Assembly: GCF_023278565.1 (NCBI RefSeq)
Contig: NC_064679.1
Coordinates: 124,001-188,000, forward strand
From: Colletotrichum lupini
Taxonomy: Eukaryota; Ascomycota; Sordariomycetes; Glomerellales; Glomerellaceae
Direction of reading: 5' to 3'
DNA: 64,000 nt
The position numbers and the translations under genes are program-made. The stretch's first letter is position 1. Each line of letters opens with the position of its first letter. Below the pieces are notes generated by a model, which was not told the DNA's origin, made no database searches, and was given only the letters and a program-made list of their open reading frames with translations. Of the stretch, positions 1-11,430 are shown one piece after another.

Positions 1-103
1 TATAGAATACCACACTATCTCTCATATATGTCGTCCGTTAAGGTCACCCGGTCTGACATATATATAGTCTAAACGGGGGGCTCTCGAGCCATTTAGAGTA
101 TCT
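1..103. other. Left flank of the LTR element
   Basis: Short stretch outside the retrotransposon with a mixed base composition; it keeps CpA and TpG dinucleotides that are nearly missing next door. It carries a small inverted repeat (atatatgtc near 27-35 and gacatatat near 54-62). Too short to identify. Confidence 0.5.
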
Positions 104-108
104 AGTAG
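104..108. repeat. Target-site duplication AGTAG (left copy)
   Basis: AGTAG directly precedes the TG that opens the left LTR and is repeated directly after the last base of the right LTR at 8751-8755. A 5-bp duplication is what an LTR-retrotransposon integrase leaves, so the two LTRs belong to one insertion. Confidence 0.85.
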
Positions 109-313
109 TGTTAGTATCCCTATTACAGGGTAGTTAGTTCGAACCGTAATTAACGAAGAGATTAATTAAATTATATAAATATCTGCGTAATAAGTATAAA
201 AAGGAGGTTCTAACTATAAGTTAGGCTAGCTATAATAATCCTAAATAAGGCCCCTAATTAGCCCCTATATAGTTAATTATATACTATAGTTAAATTAAAT
301 TTCTAATTTAATA
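109..313. repeat. Left LTR (205 bp), RIP-mutated
   Basis: Aligns without gaps to 8546-8750. By hand I count 35 mismatches, every one a C/T or G/A transition. It opens with an intact TG and ends TA where the right copy keeps CA. The inner 3' part, from about 260 on, is heavily converted to T and A relative to the right LTR. Confidence 0.92.
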
Positions 314-3300
314 CTAACTTTCTCTTTTTCTTATTAATTTATTTACTATAGTTAGAGGTATAATTCGACCTTAGGTCCGTTTACTAAGTCGTTTCTTTTT
401 ACCCCTTTTTTTTATTCTTTTTATATAACCTATTTTTTTATTTATATATTAACTTTTTTATTACTTATAAATTACTCTAACCCCTTATTAAGGGTTACTT
501 TTATAAAAGCGTTAGCGAGGTTATTATTATTATTAATCTAACGGATCTTAAATATCTCGCGCCTTTTATACGATTACCTAAGGGCTATAATATTAATTAT
601 AAGCCTCTTTTTTTTTTATCCCTAATTTAATAAAGTATTTATATAGCGAATAAGAATCTATATAAATAACCGTTAGAATTAATAAAAGGCTAAGTTAATT
701 AGTAATCTTTTTTAGCGTTATTAAAATTATATAAGAAAGGTTAATGCTGTTAATTATATTATAAACCTCTAACGTTAGTATATTTCTTATTATTTACTTA
801 TTTTTAGTTAACGAATAGTAAATTATATTATTATATATAATAAATTCGCTCTTATTTATACTCTCGTTAGTTAGTATAATAATATATTTTAATTACGAAG
901 TAAGGTCGTTATTATTTATAAATAACTTATTAATAAAGATATAGAGCTTATTAATTATAAGGTCGATTAGGTAATAAACGAGGCTTTAATTAAAATTCGT
1001 TTATTATTATTTAAGTTATTTATTAAATACTTCGACGTCTTATTTAGTTAGATCTATAGCCTATGCTACTCTAATATAGTTAAAAATCGCCTCGGGCTAA
1101 TATATATTTATAATATATACCCCTCGTATAAGCTTAGCCTTATATTACTTCTTAATATTAATTATATTTAGATTAATAAGGTTAATCTTCTCGCCCTACC
1201 CCTTTTATTAAAAAATAACGGTTTCTTTTTTAATAATAAGAATTTTATTATTAAATACTAAGGGGGCGTTTATTATAAAGACCTCTTTTAGTTTTATTAT
1301 AAAGCCCGCTTTTTAAAGCTCTTTATGTTCTTTTTTTATAAAGTTAATATTAAATAGGCTTAATATATCGTTAGTTTATATTTTAATAATTTTAAATTAG
1401 TTACCTTAGTACTTAGAAATTAGTAAGTACAGGTCGTACGTAAATATAATTATTAATTATTAATTAATATAAAAATCGTAGTATATAGCTTATTAATAAG
1501 TACCCGATTTTACGAGCCTATATAGTAGCTTAAGCACTTTAATAATCGTACTTTCTAAGTACTTACTAGCTATTTCTTTTAGTAAATAAGCTAGGATTTT
1601 TTTTATAAGCCCTATAGCTAATTAGGTATAAGCCTAGGTAATATTATAGCTCTAAATCTTATATCCCTTTTTTTATAATAATATTATTAATACTATTATT
1701 AATTATTAATTATAGCGCTATATAATAAGTAATTATATAAGTAGCGTCGCTTTCTTAATATTATTATACTCCTATATTATATACTTAAACTTCTCGTACG
1801 GTTAAGGTATTCTTTTCTTTTTAATCTTACGAACTATTCGTAATTTAAATATATAGAGGTTTATATACTTCTCTAAGTCGTAAAAGATAAATTAATAGAC
1901 CCCTCGATCGTAAAGAGTATCTATTTTAATAAAATCTAATCCCTTAAATAGCTTTTTAGTAGTTATAATTACGCTTTCTTTACGTAGTTTAATTACTAGC
2001 TCAAAATTAGCTTTTTTTTTTTTATATAAAAAGTATTAATTACTTCGTTATTAATAATAAATTACTATATTAAGGCTTACCGTTATATTTTTTCGTAACG
2101 ACTCGTTAGTAATATTAGTACCCTTTTAGTAATTTCCTCTTCTTTATTATTTATTAATATTATTATAACGATTTTATTAAAGATAATTTCCTATACTTTT
2201 ATTACGGGTTATATAGTTTCCCTTAGCTCTTTTTCTTTTTATAAATTAAAAATTACCTTATTAAAATCTATATAATATAATCTAATTACTATAATTAATA
2301 TTTCGAGGGGCTAATTATAATTCCTTATAACTATATAAAATCGCTCGTTAATAGAAATTAATTTATATAGCCTAGTTTATTATTAAGTAATTTTATAATA
2401 TACTTATATATCTAAATTTAATAATATATCTAAATTACTCCCTATATTAGGCTTATTACTTATAGTAATTACTTCGTTAACTTACTTTTTTATACTTACT
2501 TTACGTAGTACTTATATTACTTTTTAACTACTTAAGCTCGTTAGCTTATATTTAATAATAATAACGAGGCTAAGGTCGTTCTTAAATATACTCTAAATAT
2601 TAATAGCGTTAGTATAAACCTATTAAGCTTTATAATATTATTATAGTATTTAAGTACTATTTAGAGGTATTTATCGTTAATAAAATTAGGATTTTCCTTT
2701 TTAATAATTCTAAATACCCTTTTTAGCTACTAATATACCCTTTTTACTTTTTTAATATTATAATACGCTTTAACGAGTACGACTTTTAGCTATATACTAT
2801 AGGCCGTCGCATTTTCTCTAAATTTTATTAACTTAAAACTAGTATTAGCGTCGGTTCTAATACTATTTAGCGGTCCTTAGTATATATCGATCTATCCCTT
2901 TTATAAAGCTACTTATACTATTTTTATTTATAAATCCTAAAAGAATTATCTTATTTAAAAAGATATAGCTATATTAATTATATATAGGACTAGCCGACTA
3001 TTTAAATAAAAGATATTAATAACGATTTCTTAATTAAAATTAAGCTTATTACGTAATTTAAACTTAAATTTACGTAGGCTCTGCGTATTTATTTAGCACT
3101 AATAGTATACTTTTATTAACTATTCTAGCGCTCCTATTTTAATATTATTATTACTTAATTACTTTAGGAGGTTATATAGCCTCGTAATTAATAAGTACCC
3201 GAATCTTTAGTATAGCTATCTAAGCTCACTTTTTATTAAGTAGTTAATTAACTTCGTATTATTAATAAGCTTTATATAGTGGTTTTTTTCCGGCTTTATA

Positions 3301-3726
3301 AGTATAAAAGATCGACCTTAACGGGATCACGCTTTTAAGGGAAATTATATAATATAGTATACTTTTTAACTATATAATACGCGTAATATATCCTAAGTAC
3401 GCGCTTAACGTAATATAATAATTTTAATACGAAAACTACTATTTAATTCGGGATAGGTAAGCTACCCTACTACTTATTAACGATAGGCTAAGTAATATAC
3501 TTACGTAGTAGCGCCGGCTAAAAAGGTTAATAGTAGAAGTCGGCTATAATAATTAGCTATAATAGTTAGAAGCGGCTTTCCTTAACCATAAAGGTTCTAA
3601 ACTTTAATAGTAACATAGAGGTTTTTAAAAAAAGGGCTAAATAAGCTAATATCTACTACTTAGAGCTCGTAAAGATTCTTTTTATCTTTATTATTTTTAA
3701 TATCGCCTAAAGCTACTTTTTATTTA

Positions 3727-3830
3727 AACTAAATAAATCTACTAAACAAATTTACTAAACAAATTTACTAAACAAATTTACTAAACAAATCTACTAAATA
3801 AATTTACTAAATAAATTTACTAAATAAACC
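3727..3830. repeat. 13-bp tandem repeat inside the LTR element
   Basis: About eight head-to-tail copies of a 13-bp unit of the form AAATTTACTAAAC, with single-base variants (C or T at two positions). Unusually for this element, the AAACAAA junctions keep several CpA dinucleotides. It lies in the interior of the element and may be part of the original transposon or a later slippage expansion. Confidence 0.8.
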
Positions 3831-6800
3831 TATTAATATATAAACTACTACTTAGATAGCTAGTTAAATAACTAATTAAGAGGTTAACTAGTTAAAATAC
3901 TACCTCGATAAGAACCTACTCTCTTAGTATATAGTTAGTAATTAATAAGCTAAAGATGCCCGTTAATAAGTCTACCCCTCTCGGGCTAAGTGCCCTCGGT
4001 TAGCTCAACGCTATAACTATCGTAGCTAATATAAGTATGCCTAAGGATTAGTAAAGTACTTTTTAATAATACGGAATTTAGCTAAGTAATAGTACGAATA
4101 TTATAAATAGCCGGGCCGGTATAGACGTTAAGATTTAGTATATCGACGCTAACTTAGTTATAATAATTATAATAAATAGGCTAGAGGTATATAGGGTTAA
4201 GGTAATAAGCCGGCGCTTTAAATAGCTCTTACGGGACCCCCTGGGTAATAATAATACTTATATAAAAAAATAAATTATACTAGACCTAGTTACTTACGTA
4301 GGCTAATATTAAGAGGTCTTATACGTATTAAAGTAAATAAAGCTCGCTTTATAAGCGGGTAATAAAAAGTTAAGAGCTATTAATAAAAGGGAGATAATAG
4401 TCGAGTTAGTTAACTATTTTAGTTAGTAATTAGGTATAGAGCGTATTATACTTAGTTTTCCTTAATACGTAATATACGGTACGGCCCCGGCGGATTGCTC
4501 TATCGGGGGGATTAATAAGCTTTATAAACGTATACCCCTATTATCGTTCGACTATTTTAAAATACTTACTACTAAAGATTTTATTCTTCGTATTATTAAA
4601 TATAATACCTAGTCGATCTATATTTTTTAAATATAAGAGAAATAGGGTATTAATAAATAAAATATAAAAAGTTATCGTTCTGAAGTATATCTCTATTTTT
4701 ATTATACTTAGGGTAACGATTTCTTTACTTAGGCTAAAGCTAATCTTTATAATACTCGCTATTAACGTATTAAGTATTACTAACGTAATCTTTTATAGCG
4801 CTTAAAATTACTTTTTTTATTATTAACTATTATAATACCTTAGTATTTAGGATAATCCTATAGAAATTATCTAAGCCGTACTTTTTATTCGTATAAAATA
4901 CTTATATAAGCTTATTATTTAAAAGATCTAAATAATATAAAAAGGACCCCTCTAGCTACCCTTAAATTTACTTAATATTATATTCTTTTTCTTTAAATAT
5001 TAAAAAAAATAACGTCTTTTCTTTAAGTATTAAAAGAATAGGCTTTTATTTTATTAAATTCGCCCTTTTAGCCGCCTCTATATCCGTTATTTAAAGGACC
5101 TTTTTTATTATTTATAAATAAAAGCCTACTTATTAAGAGCTTTTACTACACTCTATTTATTTAGCCTTGTATATTTTTTAGAAACTAACGGGGTAAAAAA
5201 AAAGTAATTAACGTCGTTAATTTCGTTATAATTTAATTTATTAATATAGGGGGCGAGATTTTCTTCGTTTTTTAAATTTTTTATAAGGGGCGGATATTCT
5301 AAGCCGCTACTTTAGCTATTATTACTAAGTTCTATACCCCCAGATCTATTTTTATATATAATAAAGAATTAATTAAATTAATAAGGGCTCGTTTTATTAT
5401 TTATTACCCTCGATCTTTTATATTATTTATACGATTTTATACGCTCTTTTTTAAAATAGTTACTTAATTAATATTTATCCTTTTTATAAATATAATATTA
5501 CTTTTTTTATTACCCTATTCGTAAGTTAAGTCTTTATTTATTTAACAAATCTAGGCCTCTCTATTAGTAATTACTATATTTAGCCTCTTTTCCTTTCTTA
5601 TTATATATCTAATTAACTTAATATTATTAATAAGGGCCGTTATATACTTAGAGGTAGGTTTAGTATAGTATTCTCGCTTTAATATTAAAACTAGATCTTA
5701 GCCTTAAATAAAGCGTCTCGTAGTTTTTAAGTACTTAGTATAGGGTTATTTTTACTTTTAATATACGCTAAATTATAATATAGAGATATCTAACTTTTTA
5801 CTTATTAATTCCCTTATTTAGCTAGGTTTTTACTAGCTTATTAATTTAATTAATAAGCTTTTTAAGGATTTTTACTTGCAATTTACCCTCTATTATCCTA
5901 ACTATAAATATAAAAAAAATCGCTCGTAGCTTAAATAGGAGCTTTAGGTTCTTATTATAAGTTTTAAAACGGCTTCGGATTATGTTAATAATATTAAAAA
6001 AGTCGTTTTAATCGAAATTACGTACCGCTTTATAATAATAATTAGAGACTTTATTTATAAAAATAATATTAATTACTAAATAATATTAGTATTCCCTAAT
6101 CCCGACCTTTTTATAATAATTATAAAATATTATTAAGGTTTTTTATAAGACCTTATACTTCCCCCTAAAGTATAATTTCCTTTTTAAAAAAATATTTTTA
6201 AGGTTTATAAATTACCTCGTATTTATTATTATATTTTTAATATTTATATACGATCCCTGCGTTACTACGTATTATTAATAGCTTCGGGTCGTTTACCTCT
6301 TTTTATATTAACTAATTAGTACCGAATTTTATATTAATAATAATAACGAATTATAGATCGAAATAAGTAAAATTATTAATTATTATACTTTTAGTACTAT
6401 ATTTTATTTTTATATATCCTTTTATAATAATAAATTACTATTAATAATTATAGGGAGGAAATCTACGTCGGTTACTATTTTTTTAAATTTATTAAAGTAA
6501 TTATATACCCTATCGACTTATACTTAGTTTTATAATATAAATTCCTTTTTTATAATTATTATTATTAGGATTTCGTATAGTTCTTATAATTATAACTACG
6601 CTAATAATACCCCTTATACGTAGAGGAATTTATTAACTACTTTCGTAATTCCTAGGCTTATACTTATAAACTATTCGTTTAGCTAATAACTAAGGTCGTC
6701 TATAATTTTATAAAATAGGGGTTACCCCTATAGCCCCTTTTTTTTATAAACCTTAATTAAATAGATTAATATTATATTAATTTACTTATTATTAAGCTAA

Positions 6801-8545
6801 TTTACGATTTTATATATTTACGTCCCTTAATAGTTTAGGTTAATATTTACTTATTTATAAAGGATTAGGATCCTATTTAAAATCGGGTTCCTCCCTTTTC
6901 TTTTTTTTTTAACTTATTAAAAGTCGTATTCTAGCTTATACTTATATTAGTAATTATTGATATATTTAATTGTAATAAGAATATATTTAATCCGCATACT
7001 AGCTATAATAAATCCGTACTTTTACTACTTAATAAATTTATTAAAGTCTAAAAGATTTTTATTTCTTTTTACTATCTCGTTACTACTCTCGTTTTTATTA
7101 TCTCTAACGATTATTACTACCCTTTTAAATTACTAACTATCGTACTTATTAAGATCCTCCTTTTTATTTAATATAAAAAAAGTTAGTTTTAATAGTTCTT
7201 TTTTTTAATAATAGTAATAGACGTTTATATTATTACAAGAAAATATAATAATTAATTTTAAGATCTTTATTAATTACTAATTTCTATTATTCTATATACT
7301 TCTAGCTTTTTAAGCCTCGTACTCTCTATAATCTCTAAATAAACTTCTTTTTTTAACCTATTTTTTTTAGGGTAGTATTCTATAAGAATAGTTAAAAATA
7401 GATACTAGGCGGCTCGTAAAAGAGCTATATAAGCTATTAAGTATAATTAATAAAGTTAAGCCCTCTTTTTTATAAAATCGTAAATATTAAGGACTTATTA
7501 AAAATACTTATTTATTACTTATACTTAGTAAAAGTAAATACCTTAAAGATCTTTTTTTATAGCTTTTTAATACTTTATTTTATATTTTTTAAATAGTTTT
7601 TTTTATAACTTAATTATAATTAAGTACTTATTGCTTATTAATAATCCTTTCTATTACTTAATTAATTTCTTAAGATTAATAATATTATACTAAGAGCTAG
7701 TATAAAAAGAAGCTTTTTAATAATACTTTAAGTAATTCTTTTTTTTTTTTAAATCCTCGTTTTTTTAGCCTTTTCTTAAGCTAATAATAACTATAATAAA
7801 AAGTTATAAGACTATTTCAAAATAGCCGCCTTTTTCTTAAGTTAATTTCTAAAATCTATAATATTTTTAACTTAATATTATTAAAACCTTTAAATCCCCT
7901 TGTATTTTATTAAACCGTCCTTTATATCATATTCTTAAATAATACTCGGGGGGTAGTTAATAAGGCTACGAAGAGATCGTTTAAATCGTAAGCTTTAAAG
8001 TCGTATTTATAAAATCTTTATAATACTAAACCTTTTTATATACTATAGATTTCTTAGTTTTATAACTCTTATAAAGGTTCTTATTATATTTATTAAAAAT
8101 ATTTACGTTTAAAAATCCTTTTTTTTAATTACGTAGTACTTTTTTATATTATATTAATAAGCTTATTTATTATACTAATTAATTAAATAAGTAGTCGCTT
8201 TATAAGTATTTCCTTTTACTAATTTAACTAATTAATTTCTAATTATAAACTAGCTATAGAAAAGTTATTTAATAAAAAAGCTATTTAAAACGATAGTAAA
8301 AAGTTAGTTACTTAAGTAGTTTTATTAATTAATATAATTTAATATAGTAAACGTCGACCTTTTATAAATAATAAAAGGCTATAATTACTTAATTCCGTAT
8401 AGTATTCGAAGATTACCCCTTTTTATTTACTTTTATAAAGTTAATTAGTACGAATCTCTTATTTCGTACGGTATTAAGAGGTCGTTTCTTTTATATAATA
8501 AGATACTTTACTAATTTATAATAATAGAATTTAATTACTAATTAG

Positions 8546-8750
8546 TATTAGTATCCTTATTATAAAGTAGTTAGTTCGAACCGTAATTAACAAAGAGATT
8601 AATTAAACTATATAAATATCTACGTAATAAGTATAAAAAGGAGGTTCTAACCGTAGGTTAGGCTAGCTATAATAATCCTAAATAGGGCCCCTAATTGGCC
8701 CCTGCGTAGTCGGCTGTATGCCGCGGTCGAATTAGACTTCCAATCCGACA
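8546..8750. repeat. Right LTR (205 bp), partly RIP-mutated
   Basis: Direct repeat of 109-313. It opens TA (a mutated TG) and ends with an intact CA. The outer about 60 bp (8690-8750) keep a normal GC content and unmutated CpA/TpG, whereas the corresponding bases of the left LTR are nearly all converted. RIP damage therefore fades toward the outer edge of the element. Confidence 0.92.
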
Positions 8751-8755
8751 AGTAG
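8751..8755. repeat. Target-site duplication AGTAG (right copy)
   Basis: Immediately follows the CA that ends the right LTR and matches 104-108. Confidence 0.85.
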
Positions 8756-9566
8756 GGCTGGGTGCGTGTGGGGGACGTAACATACACAGAGGGGCAAAGT
8801 GCCAAGAAACAATGCATTGAGTGACTGGCCTTGACTTGTTCAGCTCTTTACTGCAGAGCCAGGTAGTATGGTTCAGCTCTACAGAGCAGAATTAGGTAGG
8901 TAGTATTATCGGCCTTGTTCAGAATGGCCGTCCGCCGAGCCGCACCAGCCCAAAATGGCTTTGAGATAGTCTTGGATCAATCAATATGAGGTTCATGGAG
9001 CCATCTAACCGAAAGGTGTTCGGACGTCACGAGCAATCGAAACCCGCGCCGAGAGTCCGGTAAGACTAACGACCTTGTCTTCATTGCCTTAGAAGGTCTT
9101 CAATAAGACCTTCATACTTTTCCCCTGAATATTCACTGCCCCCAATATGGAGTCTTGAACGTCAAAATCAGACAGGCCTCAATCTCGGAAGGCTTGGTTA
9201 AACATCGTGTTCTGGCGACTGGTTGGCCTTGATGCCACCCACGGCCCTCAACTTGGTCAGGCCAACTAAAGACGTCTAGAAGTTTGTTTAATTGCTATTT
9301 TCAACGTGAGACGAGGATTATTAATGCTCAGCTCCTTGGCAGATGCTTTGGTGATCTTCAAGATAGTAATCAAGACATCATACAAGCAAAGCATCATCAT
9401 CATCAGATATTCGAGTATAAAGAGCAAGCCTTCGTCCTTTTCCAAAGCTATCATTTCTTCTTCATTCATCGCATCAATTTCCTTCCTTTCACTCAGACTC
9501 AACTTTCATTCGCTTTACAGCACACCCACATTCACTTTTCATTCATTTGATTCCTTAACTTTCACA
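8756..9566. other. Intergenic region and NLP promoter
   Basis: Normal-composition DNA starting abruptly at the edge of the retrotransposon. The last 200 bases form a pyrimidine- and CA-rich leader typical of ascomycete 5' UTRs. Apart from the TATA box at 9416 I see no gene or RNA here. Confidence 0.6.
9416..9422 (+). promoter_or_regulatory. TATA box of the NLP gene
   Basis: TATAAAG, about 145 bp before the start codon, followed by a CT-rich leader. Good position for a core promoter of an inducible gene. Confidence 0.55.
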
Positions 9567-10298
9567 ATGGTTTCTTTCAAGGTCTCCAACATCCTGGCCC
9601 TCGCTGCCGCCGTTGCAGCCGCGCCTACTGAGCTCCTTCAGTCCCGCGCCGTTGTGGCTCACGACTCCATCAGCCCCGTCGCCCAGAGAATCCAGACTGG
9701 CGGCCTCGGCAAGGTCATCGAGACCTTCAACCCCCTTCTCCACATCGCCCACGGTTGCCAGCCATATCCCGCCGTTGCCGATAACGGTGATACCAGCGGT
9801 GGTCTTCAGGACACCGGCAGCTCCACCGGCGGCTGCCGCGATCAGTCTAAGGGTCAAACGTATGCCCGCGCCGGCACAGTCGACGGCAAGACGGTCATCA
9901 TGTACTCTTGGTACTTTCCCAAGGACCACCCCACCGGCGGTGACGTCGCCGGAGGCCACCGCCACGACTGGGAGAACATTGTCCTCCAGATCGACGACCC
10001 AGCCGCGGCTACCCCCAAGATCATCGGCGGAGCTGCCTCCAGCCACAGCGGCTACAGCAAGGCCAACGGCGCTCCGCCCATGGACGGTAACAGCGCCAAG
10101 GTTGAATACTTCACCACCTTCCCGACCAACCACGAGCTTCAGTTCACTCAAACCAAGGGCAAGACTTACCCCATCTCCGACTGGGATGCTCTCCCCGCCG
10201 CCGCCAAGACCGCTCTTCAGGATACCAACTTTGGAAAGGCCAACGTTCCCTTCAAGGATGGGAGCTTCGAGAGCAAGGTCCGCGAGGCTCTCAAATAG
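9567..10298 (+). CDS. Necrosis-inducing protein, NPP1/NLP family type 1
   Basis: Secreted 243-residue protein in a single exon. Residues 1-19 form a signal peptide (hydrophobic core ILALAAAVAAA). The family signature GHRHDWE is intact at residues 130-136 (bases 9954-9974), with two cysteines (C64, C90) positioned for the single disulfide of type 1 NLPs. Known NLPs bind plant sphingolipids (GIPC) at the plasma membrane and many damage dicot cells; others in the same fungi are non-toxic, so activity cannot be read from sequence alone. The start is the ATG in the context CACAATGG; the open frame extends further upstream but only from a GTG. The gene lies 0.8 kb from the RIP-destroyed retrotransposon yet shows no RIP damage itself, and its codon use is normal and C-ending. 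No introns or breaks. Confidence 0.94.
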   Translation: MVSFKVSNILALAAAVAAAPTELLQSRAVVAHDSISPVAQRIQTGGLGKVIETFNPLLHIAHGCQPYPAVADNGDTSGGLQDTGSSTGGCRDQSKGQTYARAGTVDGKTVIMYSWYFPKDHPTGGDVAGGHRHDWENIVLQIDDPAAATPKIIGGAASSHSGYSKANGAPPMDGNSAKVEYFTTFPTNHELQFTQTKGKTYPISDWDALPAAAKTALQDTNFGKANVPFKDGSFESKVREALK

Positions 10299-11430
10299 AT
10301 GGGCATTATATACATGACATAACGGCTTTATGGGCGCTCCATTACGATTTTTACGAATGTGTTCTTTGGTCAACCATTGTTGTGAATTTGGGTTCATTTT
10401 TCATTAGCTAGCTATTTCTGATCTATCTTTCCAATACGATGAGTCTGAGTTGTTCTTTCAAAACTTTGCAATGTAACGATTGACATTGAGTTGTTGTGAC
10501 ATGCCGGACTCTCATACTCTATCAGGAGTACAATGCATGCCAAGTATGCGCTTCGTTGAGTTCTTAACTCAAATTTCTCTTATCTATAATGTTTCAATTT
10601 CAAAAAGCGCCTTCGGTTGACGTGTGTAGAGACACTGTTCCGAAATCTTGAAATGCCAGTGTTGATTATCAGAGGCTGGCAAATTGTCAGCAGCTTTTTC
10701 TGCCCTCCATTGACTTCATGCGCTGTGCATGAGACACGAGATGGCCCGACCTCTCGGCCTGTATCCACATAACATAGGGAACTTCAGCGCGAAGATCCGT
10801 TATCTTGCCGATCTCAGACGGGAGTCGATTGACTTTCCGATGTGTTTGGTTGATCTAAATTCTGCTCACCTTCTCCGTGGATTTTATGCCCAACAGTTGA
10901 AACGAATCCTTCAGCTATCCGATGTCGAAGGACCGCAACCTATTTATCTACGTAATGCTCAAAGAAAAATAAATTCGATATTGCAACGACTAGGCTTCAG
11001 TATTTCTTTTTCATCAATCTTCATAAAATCATGTTAATTTCTGACAATATGACTTTCGGTATCCTCTCTCGGCCTGGGCGAATTGAGCTGGCCCCTATTC
11101 CTAGGTAGGTAACTCATTGTAATATCAAACAATCACGGCCAGAAATATACAACTTACGATTCAATCTCTGATCTTTCAATAGCTTCATTAGCCTCACTAT
11201 TCGTTCATCACAAGATAAGGTAGTTCTTCCGACATGCTGGGCCCAGCTCATACTTTCGGATAATCACAGTCAGCCTGACAATTGATTCAAGGAACTTTGA
11301 CAACATTACACAGGCTATTTTTGACAATTTTGTACATCAGACACCTTGATACACGAATAATACTGATTGGTCCAGACAATTGAAATTTCGTCGGCTCGGT
11401 CTTCATTAATGCCGAGAACATCATTTCCCC
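10299..11430. other. Intergenic region
   Basis: 1.1 kb between two plus-strand genes. A 100-codon open stretch on the plus strand (10729-11037) has no recognisable domain and an AT-richer composition than the genes, so I do not call it. An ATTGG (inverted CCAAT) near 11366 and the motif CCTAGGTAGGTA near 11099 are the only notable sites. Confidence 0.5.

Larger units (their letters stand above)
109..8750. mobile_element. Complete but RIP-degraded LTR retrotransposon
   Basis: An 8.64-kb element bounded by 205-bp direct LTRs (109-313 and 8546-8750), with TG...CA termini (altered to TA at one end of each copy) and a 5-bp AGTAG duplication on both sides. The internal 8.2 kb is extremely AT-rich and full of TAA and TAG, with no surviving reading frame. 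CpA and TpG are almost absent while CpG remains common, which is the footprint of repeat-induced point mutation (CpA to TpA). The plus strand just inside the left LTR (about 318-332) is a pure pyrimidine run. Read on the minus strand this would be a polypurine tract next to the 3' LTR, so the element probably ran leftward; no such tract lies before the right LTR. I could not identify gag or pol with confidence, so Gypsy versus Copia is undecided. Confidence 0.9.

Noticed and set aside
3960..4900. Long stretches open on the plus strand inside the element
   Set aside because: The minus strand over the same bases is equally open, and stops are only TAA/TAG as expected once TpG is gone, so openness is not evidence of a gene.
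5800..6350. A minus-strand frame vaguely resembling a retroelement gag region
   Set aside because: Composition bias makes Lys/Asn/Ile-rich frames everywhere here; no diagnostic motif could be fixed without de-RIPping.
1..8750. AT-rich block as mitochondrial DNA, centromere or telomere
   Set aside because: The LTR pair, target duplication and transition-only differences explain it as one RIP'd retrotransposon; no telomere repeat or mitochondrial gene is present.
9306..9566. N-terminal extension of the NLP gene
   Set aside because: It begins only at a GTG, would hide the signal peptide, and lies over the TATA box and leader.
9555..10397. 280-codon open frame antisense to the NLP gene
   Set aside because: It mirrors the codon bias of the sense gene and has no domain.
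10729..11037. 102-codon plus-strand frame
   Set aside because: No recognisable content, AT-rich relative to the genes, no promoter.
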